A DNA stretch of 64,000 nt from CBDBND01 sp965207985 (GTDB lineage: Bacteria; Pseudomonadota; Alphaproteobacteria; Rhodospirillales; Rhodospirillaceae). The notes beneath the pieces are model-generated. The model had not been told where the DNA came from. It saw only the letters and a program-made list of their open reading frames with translations, and did not search any database. The stretch spans positions 158,225-222,224 of the forward strand of contig CBDBND010000009.1 in the NCBI GenBank assembly GCA_965207985.1. The letters are read 5' to 3'. Both the position numbers and the translations under genes were made by a program. Each line of letters begins with the position of its first letter. The stretch's first letter is position 1. Shown in pieces: positions 44,119-51,904 of the stretch.

Positions 44119-45528
44119 ATGGCTGGGGACAAACAACAAAGCCTAATGGAGCGCTTCCCGCCCGACCGGTCGGGACTTCATGTCGGGATCTATTGGTTCG
44201 TTCCGGGATTCACTGGCGTGAATGCGGTGGCAGTCTTGTTTTCTGCCTTCGCCAGCCTCGCCATGCTGACGCTGGTCAATTTCATTCAGCCCTATCTGCT
44301 GGAGGAGATTTACAACATTCCGCGTGAGCAACAGGGCGCCCTCACCGGCAACCTCGCTGCATTGCAGGAAGTGGTGGTCATTCTCCTAATGGGATTGGTG
44401 GGGGCCCTGTCTGACCGGACCGGCCGCCGAATTCTTTTTGTCTTGGGCTTTGTGGTTTTGGGCTTCGGCTATTTCATTTATCCGTTGGCCGAAGGGACAT
44501 TGCAAATCTATGCCTTCCGGGCCGTGGTTGCGGTCGGTGCAGCCATGGTGCCGGTGATGCTCAGTGCCTGCATTGTCGACATCATCCAGGAGTGCAGCCG
44601 CGGCAAGTGGCTGGGTACGACTTCGATATGCAACGGGCTTGGTGTGCTGTTTATGGGCTCAGTCTTGGGTCAAATGCCGGGACGGTTTGAGGAAATGGGC
44701 TACAGCGGCGTCGAGGCCGGGCAATACACGTTTTGGATCGCCACGGCCATGTGCATCGCCACGGCGTTCCTGTTGCATCTTGGGCTCAAAGGCGGGCCAC
44801 CGCCGGAGGTGAAAGACCGGCCGAGCGTTTTGAAAAACCTCGGTCGTGGCATGTCCGAAGCTAAGCGTAATCCGCGGATCGCCCTCGCCTTCGCAAGCGC
44901 CTTCATTGCCCGCGGGGATCTGGTGGTGGTCGGCACCTTCTTTTCCCTCTGGTTCGTGCAAGTAGGCGTGGACCAGGGCATGACCACTGGCCAAGCCATG
45001 GCCCGTGCAGGTCTTCTATTTGGCGCCGTTATTCAATTGTCTGCTTTGACCTGGGCGTTTTTCATGGGTTTGATCTGCGACCGGGTCAACCGTACCACGG
45101 CCGTGGCCATTGCCTTTGCCATTGCCGCCGTTGGGTATCTCGGCCTCGGGTTCATTGATGATCCTTTCACCGCCGGAACTTTGATCATCGTTGCCTGCAT
45201 CATCACCGGCATGGGCGAGACGTCGACGGTCATTTCCTCCGGCGCGTTGTTGGGTCAGGAAGCACCCCCACAATACCGGGGTGCTGTCGTCGGTGTGTTC
45301 AACAAGACAGGCGCCGTCGGCATCTTGCTGGCCACCATGGTCGGTGGACGGCTAGTAGACTGGCTTGAAATCCCCAATGCACCATTCACCATGATGGGAA
45401 TCTGCAATGTGGTTATCCTGGTTGTCGCCATTTGCGTGCGCCTGTGGGCCAACGATCCGGTGCCGCCACCGGAAACAGAAGCCGCAGCGTCCGCCCTGAA
45501 TGCGGATGAAGTCCAGGCCGCCGAATAG
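44119..45528 (+). CDS. MFS transporter
   Basis: 469 residues from ATG 44119, with a GAGGGG site 7 bases upstream; the frame opens further to 44071. About 12 membrane segments; loop motif LVGALSDRTGRRILFVLGFV near residue 95 and second-half loop FMGLICDRVNRTTAVAIAFA. It is a paralogue of the MFS carrier at 34065-35441 (similar LACIV/NGLGVLF and GQMPGRFEEMGYSG regions). It likely transports the compound handled by the HD-domain protein upstream. It is convergent with the next gene (3-base gap). Confidence 0.9.
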   Translation: MAGDKQQSLMERFPPDRSGLHVGIYWFVPGFTGVNAVAVLFSAFASLAMLTLVNFIQPYLLEEIYNIPREQQGALTGNLAALQEVVVILLMGLVGALSDRTGRRILFVLGFVVLGFGYFIYPLAEGTLQIYAFRAVVAVGAAMVPVMLSACIVDIIQECSRGKWLGTTSICNGLGVLFMGSVLGQMPGRFEEMGYSGVEAGQYTFWIATAMCIATAFLLHLGLKGGPPPEVKDRPSVLKNLGRGMSEAKRNPRIALAFASAFIARGDLVVVGTFFSLWFVQVGVDQGMTTGQAMARAGLLFGAVIQLSALTWAFFMGLICDRVNRTTAVAIAFAIAAVGYLGLGFIDDPFTAGTLIIVACIITGMGETSTVISSGALLGQEAPPQYRGAVVGVFNKTGAVGILLATMVGGRLVDWLEIPNAPFTMMGICNVVILVVAICVRLWANDPVPPPETEAAASALNADEVQAAE

Positions 45529-45531
45529 CGC

Positions 45532-46581
45532 TTAGTTGTTAATTCTTTCGAAGCTGCGCAGGTCGCCGCTCTTGGAAATGGCCATGCCCACGCCCCGCTG
45601 GGCGGCGTTGGGGCCTTGTGGATCAGCAAAACCGAAGTAGGTCATCCACAGTTCATCGCCGCGCACGCAAATTTGCGGATTGGCGACGTTGAAGTCATCC
45701 CAGGCGCCCTCTTGTGCTGCCCGGAACACAGGACCGTCGAATTGCCGCCGCCAAGTGAGGCCGTCATCGGAAACGGCCACTCCAATGGTGCGCTGCTGAT
45801 TCTTTTCGGGACGGCCGTCAACGGCGGTGTAAATCATCATCCATTCCGCGCCAGCGCTGGGAATGTTGTGCAGCACTTGCCGGGTGATCATGCCACCGCC
45901 GTCATAGGCACGCGCATCGTCCCGCCAGGTCAGCGGCCCAAGAAGGGTCCAGGTCTCCAGGTCGCGCGATTCCCAAGTCCGGGTGATCCAGCCCTTGAAG
46001 TCTTTATCTTTAAGTGTGACCTGCAAGATGCAGCGGTCACCCAGTTGGTAGACGTTGGGAAAAGCGCCGTAGACTTCCCCACCGTTATTCACCAACGCCC
46101 CCTGGTACGTCTTTCCTGGTTTGCGTTGCCAGGTAACACCATCTTCGCTTACCGCTAAGCCGGCATGGAGCACGTAACCGGGAAAACCATAGATGGGACT
46201 GTCCGTATCCGGAGTCTCTCGGTTGCCGCCGTAATACCAGAAATGCCACAGACCATCGCGCAGCTCGATATCACCAGTGCCAACATGAAGACTGTCGAAG
46301 GTTTTGGGGTCGGGATTGGCCACCATCACTGCGCCGCCCTTGAGCGGCCCGTCGTAGAGCTCCCAGTCCAGTCCGTCGTCGGAGGTCATCAGGGCGATGG
46401 AACCGGTGCCGAGGGCCGGCGCCAGGCCGGGCGGGAAATCCTGAGAGCGGCCGTAATACCAAATGCAGAATTTTTCCAGCACCGGGTTCCAGCGCATCAT
46501 GGCGCCGCCCACCTTGGCGTCATCGCACCGCCCTGCCGGGCCGGTGTTGAAGAGAAAGCCGGGTTGCCCCTGACCTGTCAT
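45532..46581 (-). CDS. glycoside-hydrolase-like five-bladed beta-propeller protein
   Basis: 349 residues without a signal peptide. Repeated propeller strands carry W-rich motifs: MRWNPVLEKFCIWYYGRSQD, ALMTSDDGLDWELYDGPLKG, DGLWHFWYYGGNRETPDTDS, GLAVSEDGVTWQRKPG, SAGAEWMMIYTAVDG, GVAVSDDGLTWRRQFDG and GDELWMTYFGFADPQG. These SxDGxxW repeats occur in GH43/GH130-like and related five-bladed propellers, but I do not see a convincing acid pair for a glycosidase, so a binding role is possible. It overlaps YaiI by 4 bases (ATGA). Confidence 0.8.
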   Translation of the reverse strand: MTGQGQPGFLFNTGPAGRCDDAKVGGAMMRWNPVLEKFCIWYYGRSQDFPPGLAPALGTGSIALMTSDDGLDWELYDGPLKGGAVMVANPDPKTFDSLHVGTGDIELRDGLWHFWYYGGNRETPDTDSPIYGFPGYVLHAGLAVSEDGVTWQRKPGKTYQGALVNNGGEVYGAFPNVYQLGDRCILQVTLKDKDFKGWITRTWESRDLETWTLLGPLTWRDDARAYDGGGMITRQVLHNIPSAGAEWMMIYTAVDGRPEKNQQRTIGVAVSDDGLTWRRQFDGPVFRAAQEGAWDDFNVANPQICVRGDELWMTYFGFADPQGPNAAQRGVGMAISKSGDLRSFERINN

Positions 46582-47030
46582 GTCTGTCCCCTTACCTTGC
46601 GCACCATGTCTTCCAGAGCGGACAGAAACTTTGAGCGGTCCGCTTTGGTGAATGTTGGTCCATGGTCCTTGATCTCACCGGTATCGCGCAAGTGGGACTT
46701 GAGATCGCGCATGGCCAGGGCCATGCCGATGCTGTCGACCGTGAAGGATTTGCCGCTATGGTCAAGCACCGCCGCGCCTTTTTCCAGGCAGCGCCCGGCC
46801 AGGGGTATGTCCCCGGTGATGCAGATGTCTCTTGGGTCGATATGGTCTGCGATCCAATCGTCCGCAGCACCCGGGTCTTCTGCTACCACCACTTTGTTGA
46901 CCAGGGGCCCGTCCGGCTTGCGCAGCCAGGTATTGCCGACCACATGGACTTTGATTTGGTGCCGTTCGGCAACGCGGAGGACTTCCTCCTTCACCGGGCA
47001 TGCATCCGCATCGATGTAAATGTCGGTCAC
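46578..47030 (-). CDS. yaiI: YaiI/YqxD family (DUF188) protein
   Basis: 150 residues from GTG 47030 (MTDIYIDADACPVKEEVLRV); the open frame to 47099 overlaps the neighbouring split gene and has no sensible leader. IDADACPVK, HVVGNTWLR, AEDPGAADDWIADHI and CITGDIPLAGRCLEKGA are all DUF188 signatures. The family has a PIN-like fold and may be a nuclease; its role is not established. It overlaps the propeller gene by 4 bases, so these two are probably coupled. Confidence 0.92.
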   Translation of the reverse strand: MTDIYIDADACPVKEEVLRVAERHQIKVHVVGNTWLRKPDGPLVNKVVVAEDPGAADDWIADHIDPRDICITGDIPLAGRCLEKGAAVLDHSGKSFTVDSIGMALAMRDLKSHLRDTGEIKDHGPTFTKADRSKFLSALEDMVRKVRGQT

Positions 47031-47040
47031 GTAACGTGTG

Positions 47041-47312
47041 CTATAGGTCGCCGTTGAGTTCGACGAGCTGATAGCGTGTCCCGCCAACTCGGTATTCATG
47101 TTGGATCATCACCCGGTCCGGCCCGGCGATCCACACATCGGTGTTCTCGCCGAAGCGATAGTGCTCCGTATCGAAGGTACCGGCGGGAACAGTCAACGTT
47201 TCCATACCGACAAACTCAAGGGCGATAGGATAGACGGCGCAATGCACACCGCGACCGGCGGCACCGAGCGTGCAGAGGTTGTGCATCTGAACGCCGCCCT
47301 TGGTCATGTCGT
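47041..47312 (-). pseudogene. 3' part of an exported-family gene split by IS256
   Basis: This is the C-terminal third of the exported protein whose 5' part is at 48663-49178. It reads TKGGVQMHNLCTLGAAGRGV, then YPIALEFVGMETLTVPAGTF, DTEHYRFG, ENTDVWIAGPDRVMIQHEYR and VGGTRYQLVEL. The VPAGTFDT block and the following VWIAG...VMIQHE align with VPAGTFET...MWITG...ILVKQA of 4553-5311. The open frame upstream (to 47481) is the IS256 left end read backwards. Including the target duplication once, 516+264 bases make 260 codons in one frame. Confidence 0.87.
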
Positions 47313-48662
47313 GATAACGTAAAAGATCTTTCGCACATTTTTGGGGTTGGTGGCTCCGGGTCTGGTTAGGTTGGTTTTGTTCAATCAGCCACTCCAGAAG
47401 GAAGGAGCCACCATGGAAAAGGATAACACGAAGGCATTGTCGCACGTCATACGGATTGATGACGAACGTATACAGGATCACCTGGGCAAGGTAGTGCGGG
47501 GCAGTGTTGAGGAGACCCTGAACGCGCTATTGGACGCCGAAGCGGACCGGCTCTGCAATGCTGAGCGCTACGAACGCAGTGAGGCCCGTCGCGATACGCG
47601 GGCCGGCAGTTACGAGAGGAAGCTTCAGACACGGGCTGGCGAGGTTTCTCTGAAGGTTCCCAAGCTGCGCCGTCAGACCTTTGAGACGGCGATCATCGAG
47701 CGTTACCGGCGTCGGGAGGCATCGGTCGAAGAGGCCTTGATGGAGATGTATCTGGCCGGTGTTTCGGTACGGCGTGTGGAGGACATCACCGAGGCGTTGT
47801 GGGGCACGCGGGTTTCGCCAGGAACCGTCTCGAACCTTAACAAGAAAATCTATGAGCAGATCGACGCTTGGCGCAATAAGCCGATTGCGGGCGATCATCC
47901 CTATGTGTATGTGGACGGCATCGTCCTTAAGCGCAGTTGGGCCGGCGAAGTGCGTAATGTTTCGCTATTGGTGGCGATCGGCGTCAACCAGGAGGGCTTC
48001 CGCGAGATCTTGGGCATCGTTGAGGGTGCCAAGGAGGATAAGGCGGGATGGGGCGCATTCCTTAAGCATCTCAAGGCGCGCGGGCTGTCAGGCGTCCAGT
48101 TGGTTATCTCTGACGCCTGTCTGGGTTTGGTAGAGAGTATAGCGGAGGTCTGCCCCAAGGCCCGCTGGCAACGCTGCGTCGTCCATTTCTACCGCAACAT
48201 CTTCAGCCATGTTCCTTCGACCAAAGTGCGCGAAGTTGCCCACATGCTGAAAGCTATCCACGCCCAGGAGAGCCGAGAGGCCGCGACCAGGAAAGCCGAG
48301 GACGTTATCTTCTCTCTCAAGAGCACTAAGCTGACCACGGCAGCCGAGTTGGTCGAGAGCCACATTGAAGAGACTTTCAGTTTCTATGCTTTCCCTGACC
48401 AGCACTGGATCAAGCTCAAGACCAACAATCCACTAGAGCGAATCATGCGCGAAATCAGACGCCGTACCCGCGTAGTCGGAGCGTTCCCTGACGGTCAATC
48501 GGCGCTCAACTTGGCTGCAGCAAGGTTAAGACACATAGCCGGAAGCAAATGGTCCCTAAAACGATACATGAATATGAATCTACTCACGCAGCAAAGGAAC
48601 ACGGCCTGACCAAATCAGCCACCAGCCCAATACAAAAAGTGCGAAAGATTCTGGACACTACC
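47313..48662 (+). mobile_element. IS256-family insertion sequence
   Basis: A 1350-base element flanked by an 8-base direct repeat CATGTCGT (47305-47312 and 48663-48670). The ends are imperfect inverted repeats over 24 bases: left GATAACGTAAAAGATCTTTC, right read inward GGTAGTGTCCAGAATCTTTC, both followed by GCAC. This fits IS256 ends (GGTAGTGTCC-like) and the 8-9-base target duplication of the family. It carries one intact transposase on the plus strand. It interrupts the exported-family gene at codon boundary GYDM/TKGG, with the reading restored exactly when one duplication copy is removed. Confidence 0.93.
47413..48609 (+). CDS. IS256-family (mutator-type) transposase
   Basis: 398 residues from ATG 47413, with GGAGCC just upstream; the frame opens to 47341 inside the element end. 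Domain layout is typical: N-terminal helical region VEETLNALLDAEADRLCNAE, then SLKVPKLRRQTFETAIIERY. The catalytic triad is visible: Asp in YVYVDGIVLKRSW (about 168), Asp in LVISDACLGL (about 233), Glu in NNPLERIMREIRRRTRVVG (about 342). The C-terminus WSLKRYMNMN is typical. No lesions are seen, so the element may be active. Confidence 0.95.
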   Translation: MEKDNTKALSHVIRIDDERIQDHLGKVVRGSVEETLNALLDAEADRLCNAERYERSEARRDTRAGSYERKLQTRAGEVSLKVPKLRRQTFETAIIERYRRREASVEEALMEMYLAGVSVRRVEDITEALWGTRVSPGTVSNLNKKIYEQIDAWRNKPIAGDHPYVYVDGIVLKRSWAGEVRNVSLLVAIGVNQEGFREILGIVEGAKEDKAGWGAFLKHLKARGLSGVQLVISDACLGLVESIAEVCPKARWQRCVVHFYRNIFSHVPSTKVREVAHMLKAIHAQESREAATRKAEDVIFSLKSTKLTTAAELVESHIEETFSFYAFPDQHWIKLKTNNPLERIMREIRRRTRVVGAFPDGQSALNLAAARLRHIAGSKWSLKRYMNMNLLTQQRNTA

Positions 48663-49178
48663 CATGTCGTAGCCAGCCCCATAGTGCCAGCCGTCGGCGG
48701 AAATGGGATGCAACAGCAGCGTGAAGTTGTCGGGCACGTCGACGGTCTCGACAAAATGCTCGATCGGGCTTGTCACCGTTACCTTCAGCTTGCCGTCATC
48801 CATGGCATAAAGCCCGGAGCCAAGAAAACCGCCCCCCGAATACACACTGGCGAACGCGTTGATGGGTCTAAATGTTTTGGCGTCCGCGTGCATGACCATA
48901 TTGATTTGCGTACCAGATTCGGACTGGCCCATGTTAGAGCGGATCATGCGGGTGCCGTCGCTGTGAACAGTCATGGTCCAGCGGTCTTCGCCGCAGGGCT
49001 GGCCGTCGTTCAGTAAGGTGCACTTGTGCACGCCGGACAGACTACGGTCGATGATGGGCGGCCCGGTGTAAATGCTGTCCGCTTGTTCCTGGAGTTCCTC
49101 TCGGCTGTTTTGCGCCAATGAACTCGTGCTCAGGCACCCCGCAATAAGTGCAAAAACCAGAGTATAAGTGCGTGCCAT
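48663..49178 (-). pseudogene. 5' part of an exported-family gene split by IS256
   Basis: This part encodes the signal peptide (TLVFALIAGCLSTSSLAQ) and the first two thirds of a 259-residue exported protein. Family blocks: CGEDRWTMTVHSDGTRMIRS (DG(S/T)R as in the paralogues), HADAKTFRPINAFASVYSGG, and LLLHPISADGWHYGAGYDM, where the IS256 insertion falls. An open frame continues 17 residues into the element (ending YWAGG). The start has a strong GGAGGG site. The only upstream sequence is the 23-bp repeat array, starting 35 bases before the ATG. Confidence 0.87.
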
Positions 49179-49213
49179 GACAACCCTCCTCTATTGAGGA
49201 AAGCCTAGCACAT

Positions 49214-50018
49214 CAGCGTGCTAAGCACGTCTAAATCAGCGTGCTAAGCACGTCTAAATCAGCGTGCTAAGCACGTCTAAATCAGCGTGCTAAGCACGTC
49301 TAAATCAGCGTGCTAAGCACGTCTAAATCAGCGTGCTAAGCACGTCTAAATCAGCGTGCTAAGCACGTCTAAATCAGCGTGCTAAGCACGTCTAAATCAG
49401 CGTGCTAAGCACGTCTAAATCAGCGTGCTAAGCACGTCTAAATCAGCGTGCTAAGCACGTCTAAATCAGCGTGCTAAGCACGTCTAAATCAGCGTGCTAA
49501 GCACGTCTAAATCAGCGTGCTAAGCACGTCTAAATCAGCGTGCTAAGCACGTCTAAATCAGCGTGCTAAGCACGTCTAAATCAGCGTGCTAAGCACGTCT
49601 AAATCAGCGTGCTAAGCACGTCTAAATCAGCGTGCTAAGCACGTCTAAATCAGCGTGCTAAGCACGTCTAAATCAGCGTGCTAAGCACGTCTAAATCAGC
49701 GTGCTAAGCACGTCTAAATCAGCGTGCTAAGCACGTCTAAATCAGCGTGCTAAGCACGTCTAAATCAGCGTGCTAAGCACGTCTAAATCAGCGTGCTAAG
49801 CACGTCTAAATCAGCGTGCTAAGCACGTCTAAATCAGCGTGCTAAGCACGTCTAAATCAGCGTGCTAAGCACGTCTAAATCAGCGTGCTAAGCACGTCTA
49901 AATCAGCGTGCTAAGCACGTCTAAATCAGCGTGCTAAGCACGTCTAAATCAGCGTGCTAAGCACGTCTAAATCAGCGTGCTAAGCACGTCTAAATCAGCG
50001 TGCTAAGCACGTCTAAAT
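49214..50018. repeat. tandem array: 35 copies of a 23-bp palindrome-bearing unit
   Basis: Thirty-five units of 23 bases starting at 49214 (CAGCGTGCTAAGCACGTCTA then AAT), each at an offset that is an exact multiple of 23 (for example 49559 is unit 16, 49996 unit 35), with no differences that I could see. A final partial CA follows. Each unit contains CGTGCTAAGCACG, a 13-base inverted repeat with 6-base arms around one A; in RNA it would form a 5-bp stem (CGUGC/GCACG) with a 3-base loop. Since 23 is not a multiple of 3 and the unit contains TAA on one strand and TGA/TAG on the other, it is not coding. It lies between the DUF1838 gene and the IS256-split gene, both on the minus strand. Confidence 0.97.
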
Positions 50019-50888
50019 CAATGTGTTGCCTTCCCAGTCCTGCCAGTCGGTGAGGAACTTGGGTTCCCGTTCGCGAATAGCCGCGAGGGTATCGTCGGGC
50101 ATGTCGTCGAACCCGGCGACCTTTTGACCGAATCCCCGGCCGGGCATGAGACCGTCGTGATCCCCCATATTCTGCCAGGCGCGCCAATCAATGTAATCCT
50201 GAATGGCATAGGTGGCGGGTACGTTCTGGATGTCCAGGTCTTCCAGATGGCTGCGTTTGGCGTGGTATTGAATGTAGTCGTAGAACACCAAGGTCTTGCC
50301 ATTTGGCCCCGGCAGATTGGCCGACAAATCGTGATTGATGATGACCTCGTCACCCACGGACCGGGCTGGACCCACTTTGTGATCAATGGGCAGTTCCATA
50401 CCGTTTTGCGACAGGGAATGGGCGGTATGCACGGTGGTGATCGGGCCGGACTTCAGATGTTCTACATCGTCCATGGCACCTGTGTAGGGGTTTTTGAGTT
50501 TATCAATGACGGCACCCGTATTCAGATCACAGTGGTAGGCCACTTCCCGGCGGGTCATGGTGAACGACCCGTCCCCGTTGTTGGTGTGCTCGACGATAAG
50601 CGCACCTTTGGAACGATGCAGCGGCGTCACTTTTTTACCAACGATGCCGTAGCGGTAAATTTCATGCCAGGCCATGACCACTTCATTGCCGGTGCTGCCA
50701 GCGATGCGAATAAATGCGTGAAACAGACCTTCGTCCGTGGACAGGTCCAGTTCGTGCCCGGCGGCGCGGGCTGACGACACTATGCCGCCGCCGGTATTGG
50801 AAGACAGTCGTGCGGCGGCAAGTCCGGTGACGTAACCGCCGAGGCCAGCCACCCCAAATGTCAAAGTCCGACGCGAAATATCCTGCAT
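50013..50888 (-). CDS. DUF1838 family protein with Tat signal
   Basis: 291 residues. The N-terminus SRRTLTFGVAGLGGYVTGLA is a clear twin-arginine signal. DUF1838 blocks include NEVVMAWHEIYRYGIVG, ALIVEHTNNGDGSFTMTRRE, HCDLNTGAVIDKLKNPYTG, KTLVFYDYIQYHAKRSHLED and a C-terminal EPKFLTDWQDWEGNTLI. It resembles the exported protein at 23165-24022. Its TAG stop lies inside the last unit of the repeat array (50013-50015), so the array abuts the end of the gene. It follows the propeller genes at short spacing in the same direction, consistent with an operon of DUF1838 plus two propellers. Confidence 0.88.
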   Translation of the reverse strand: MQDISRRTLTFGVAGLGGYVTGLAAARLSSNTGGGIVSSARAAGHELDLSTDEGLFHAFIRIAGSTGNEVVMAWHEIYRYGIVGKKVTPLHRSKGALIVEHTNNGDGSFTMTRREVAYHCDLNTGAVIDKLKNPYTGAMDDVEHLKSGPITTVHTAHSLSQNGMELPIDHKVGPARSVGDEVIINHDLSANLPGPNGKTLVFYDYIQYHAKRSHLEDLDIQNVPATYAIQDYIDWRAWQNMGDHDGLMPGRGFGQKVAGFDDMPDDTLAAIREREPKFLTDWQDWEGNTLI

Positions 50889-50900
50889 TTTTACACTCCC

Positions 50901-51860
50901 CTAACCCGCATATTCGGCGACGCCGGCCAATGACCGTTCCACATCGACCTGTGTTGAACCCACCGTCTCGCCGGTTTCTTTGTCAATTTTCAAAAGCGTG
51001 CCGTTAAAGAAGGACGATACAAAGATATGTTTGGTATCGACGCTTTCCTTAATGGTTGCCCAACCGGGACCTTCCAAGGGATAGGTGCGCACCACACCGC
51101 CTTTTTCGTCGATCACCTCGAACTTGGCGCCGCGTGTCACCAACAGCAAACCATCTGCGCAGTAATCCAGACAGAAAATAAACTCCCGCTGATCTTCCGG
51201 CAGGGTGTAGAGATCGTCCATCTGCTGATGGTTGACAATGTCGTAGCGCATAATGCGCTTAGACGTTTCCGTGGTGTAAGTGATGTACTGCCCGCTGGGA
51301 TGAAGCGCACAGCTGGTCACGCCCAGGTAACCGGCGAAACTGGTGGACGTTTCCGTCTCATAGGTGTCGAGCAGGTTTCCGTCCGGTGCGAACTTATAGA
51401 CATTGCCGTCACCGATCTTTTCCGTCTCGCCGGGCAGCGGTTTCTGCATGTGGCGGTATTTTTCGGGCACGTCATCCATGGTCCCCGTGATGTGCTCATG
51501 GAGATAGAGATTGCCCGCATTGTCGAAGAACCCGCTGGACCAGGGCCGCTTGGGATAATCCGCGTTGGGCAAACGTTGTCCATCAGGCCCAACCTGGAGG
51601 ATCATGTGTTCTGACCCGTCAAAGGCCCAGAGCGCGCCGTCGGGCCCAAACATCAATCCTTTGACCAAATGCGTGGTGTCCGGTGTGTGCAGAACAGCCT
51701 TTTGGTTGAGGTCCTGATCAAACTGAAAGATGCGGCCGTCACCGGCATGGTCATCGTCAGGGTTGTTGAGCAGGGTGGCGCCGAGAAAAATATCTCCCGG
51801 TACGAAGGGTTGCAGAGAATCGGAACCCACATCAGTCTTGATGGCAAGATCGTCAGGCAT
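50901..51860 (-). CDS. SMP-30/gluconolactonase-like beta-propeller protein
   Basis: 319 residues, no signal peptide visible. Repeated propeller blades: LNNPDDDHAGDGRIFQFDQD, GLMFGPDGALWAFDGSEHMI, VYKFAPDGNLLDTYETETST, GYLGVTSCALHPSGQYITYT, RYDIVNHQQMDDLYTL and FVSSFFNGTLLKIDKETGET. The GPDGxLWAF motif and an early DDD pair are shared with its neighbour at 51905-52828, from which it probably arose by duplication. Members of this superfamily are lactonases or strictosidine-synthase-like; catalytic residues cannot be assigned. It sits between its paralogue and the DUF1838 gene. Confidence 0.82.
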   Translation of the reverse strand: MPDDLAIKTDVGSDSLQPFVPGDIFLGATLLNNPDDDHAGDGRIFQFDQDLNQKAVLHTPDTTHLVKGLMFGPDGALWAFDGSEHMILQVGPDGQRLPNADYPKRPWSSGFFDNAGNLYLHEHITGTMDDVPEKYRHMQKPLPGETEKIGDGNVYKFAPDGNLLDTYETETSTSFAGYLGVTSCALHPSGQYITYTTETSKRIMRYDIVNHQQMDDLYTLPEDQREFIFCLDYCADGLLLVTRGAKFEVIDEKGGVVRTYPLEGPGWATIKESVDTKHIFVSSFFNGTLLKIDKETGETVGSTQVDVERSLAGVAEYAG

Positions 51861-51904
51861 GGCGTCCTCTTTGGCTTCTGTTTCTTTGTTTGGCGCGGCT
51901 CAGA

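Noticed and set aside
47313..47481. N-terminal part of a 146-residue protein on the minus strand
   Set aside because: These codons are the IS256 left end read backwards; only the part from 47312 down belongs to the split gene.
49214..50018. CRISPR array
   Set aside because: There are no variable spacers: the units are contiguous and identical, and no cas genes are near.
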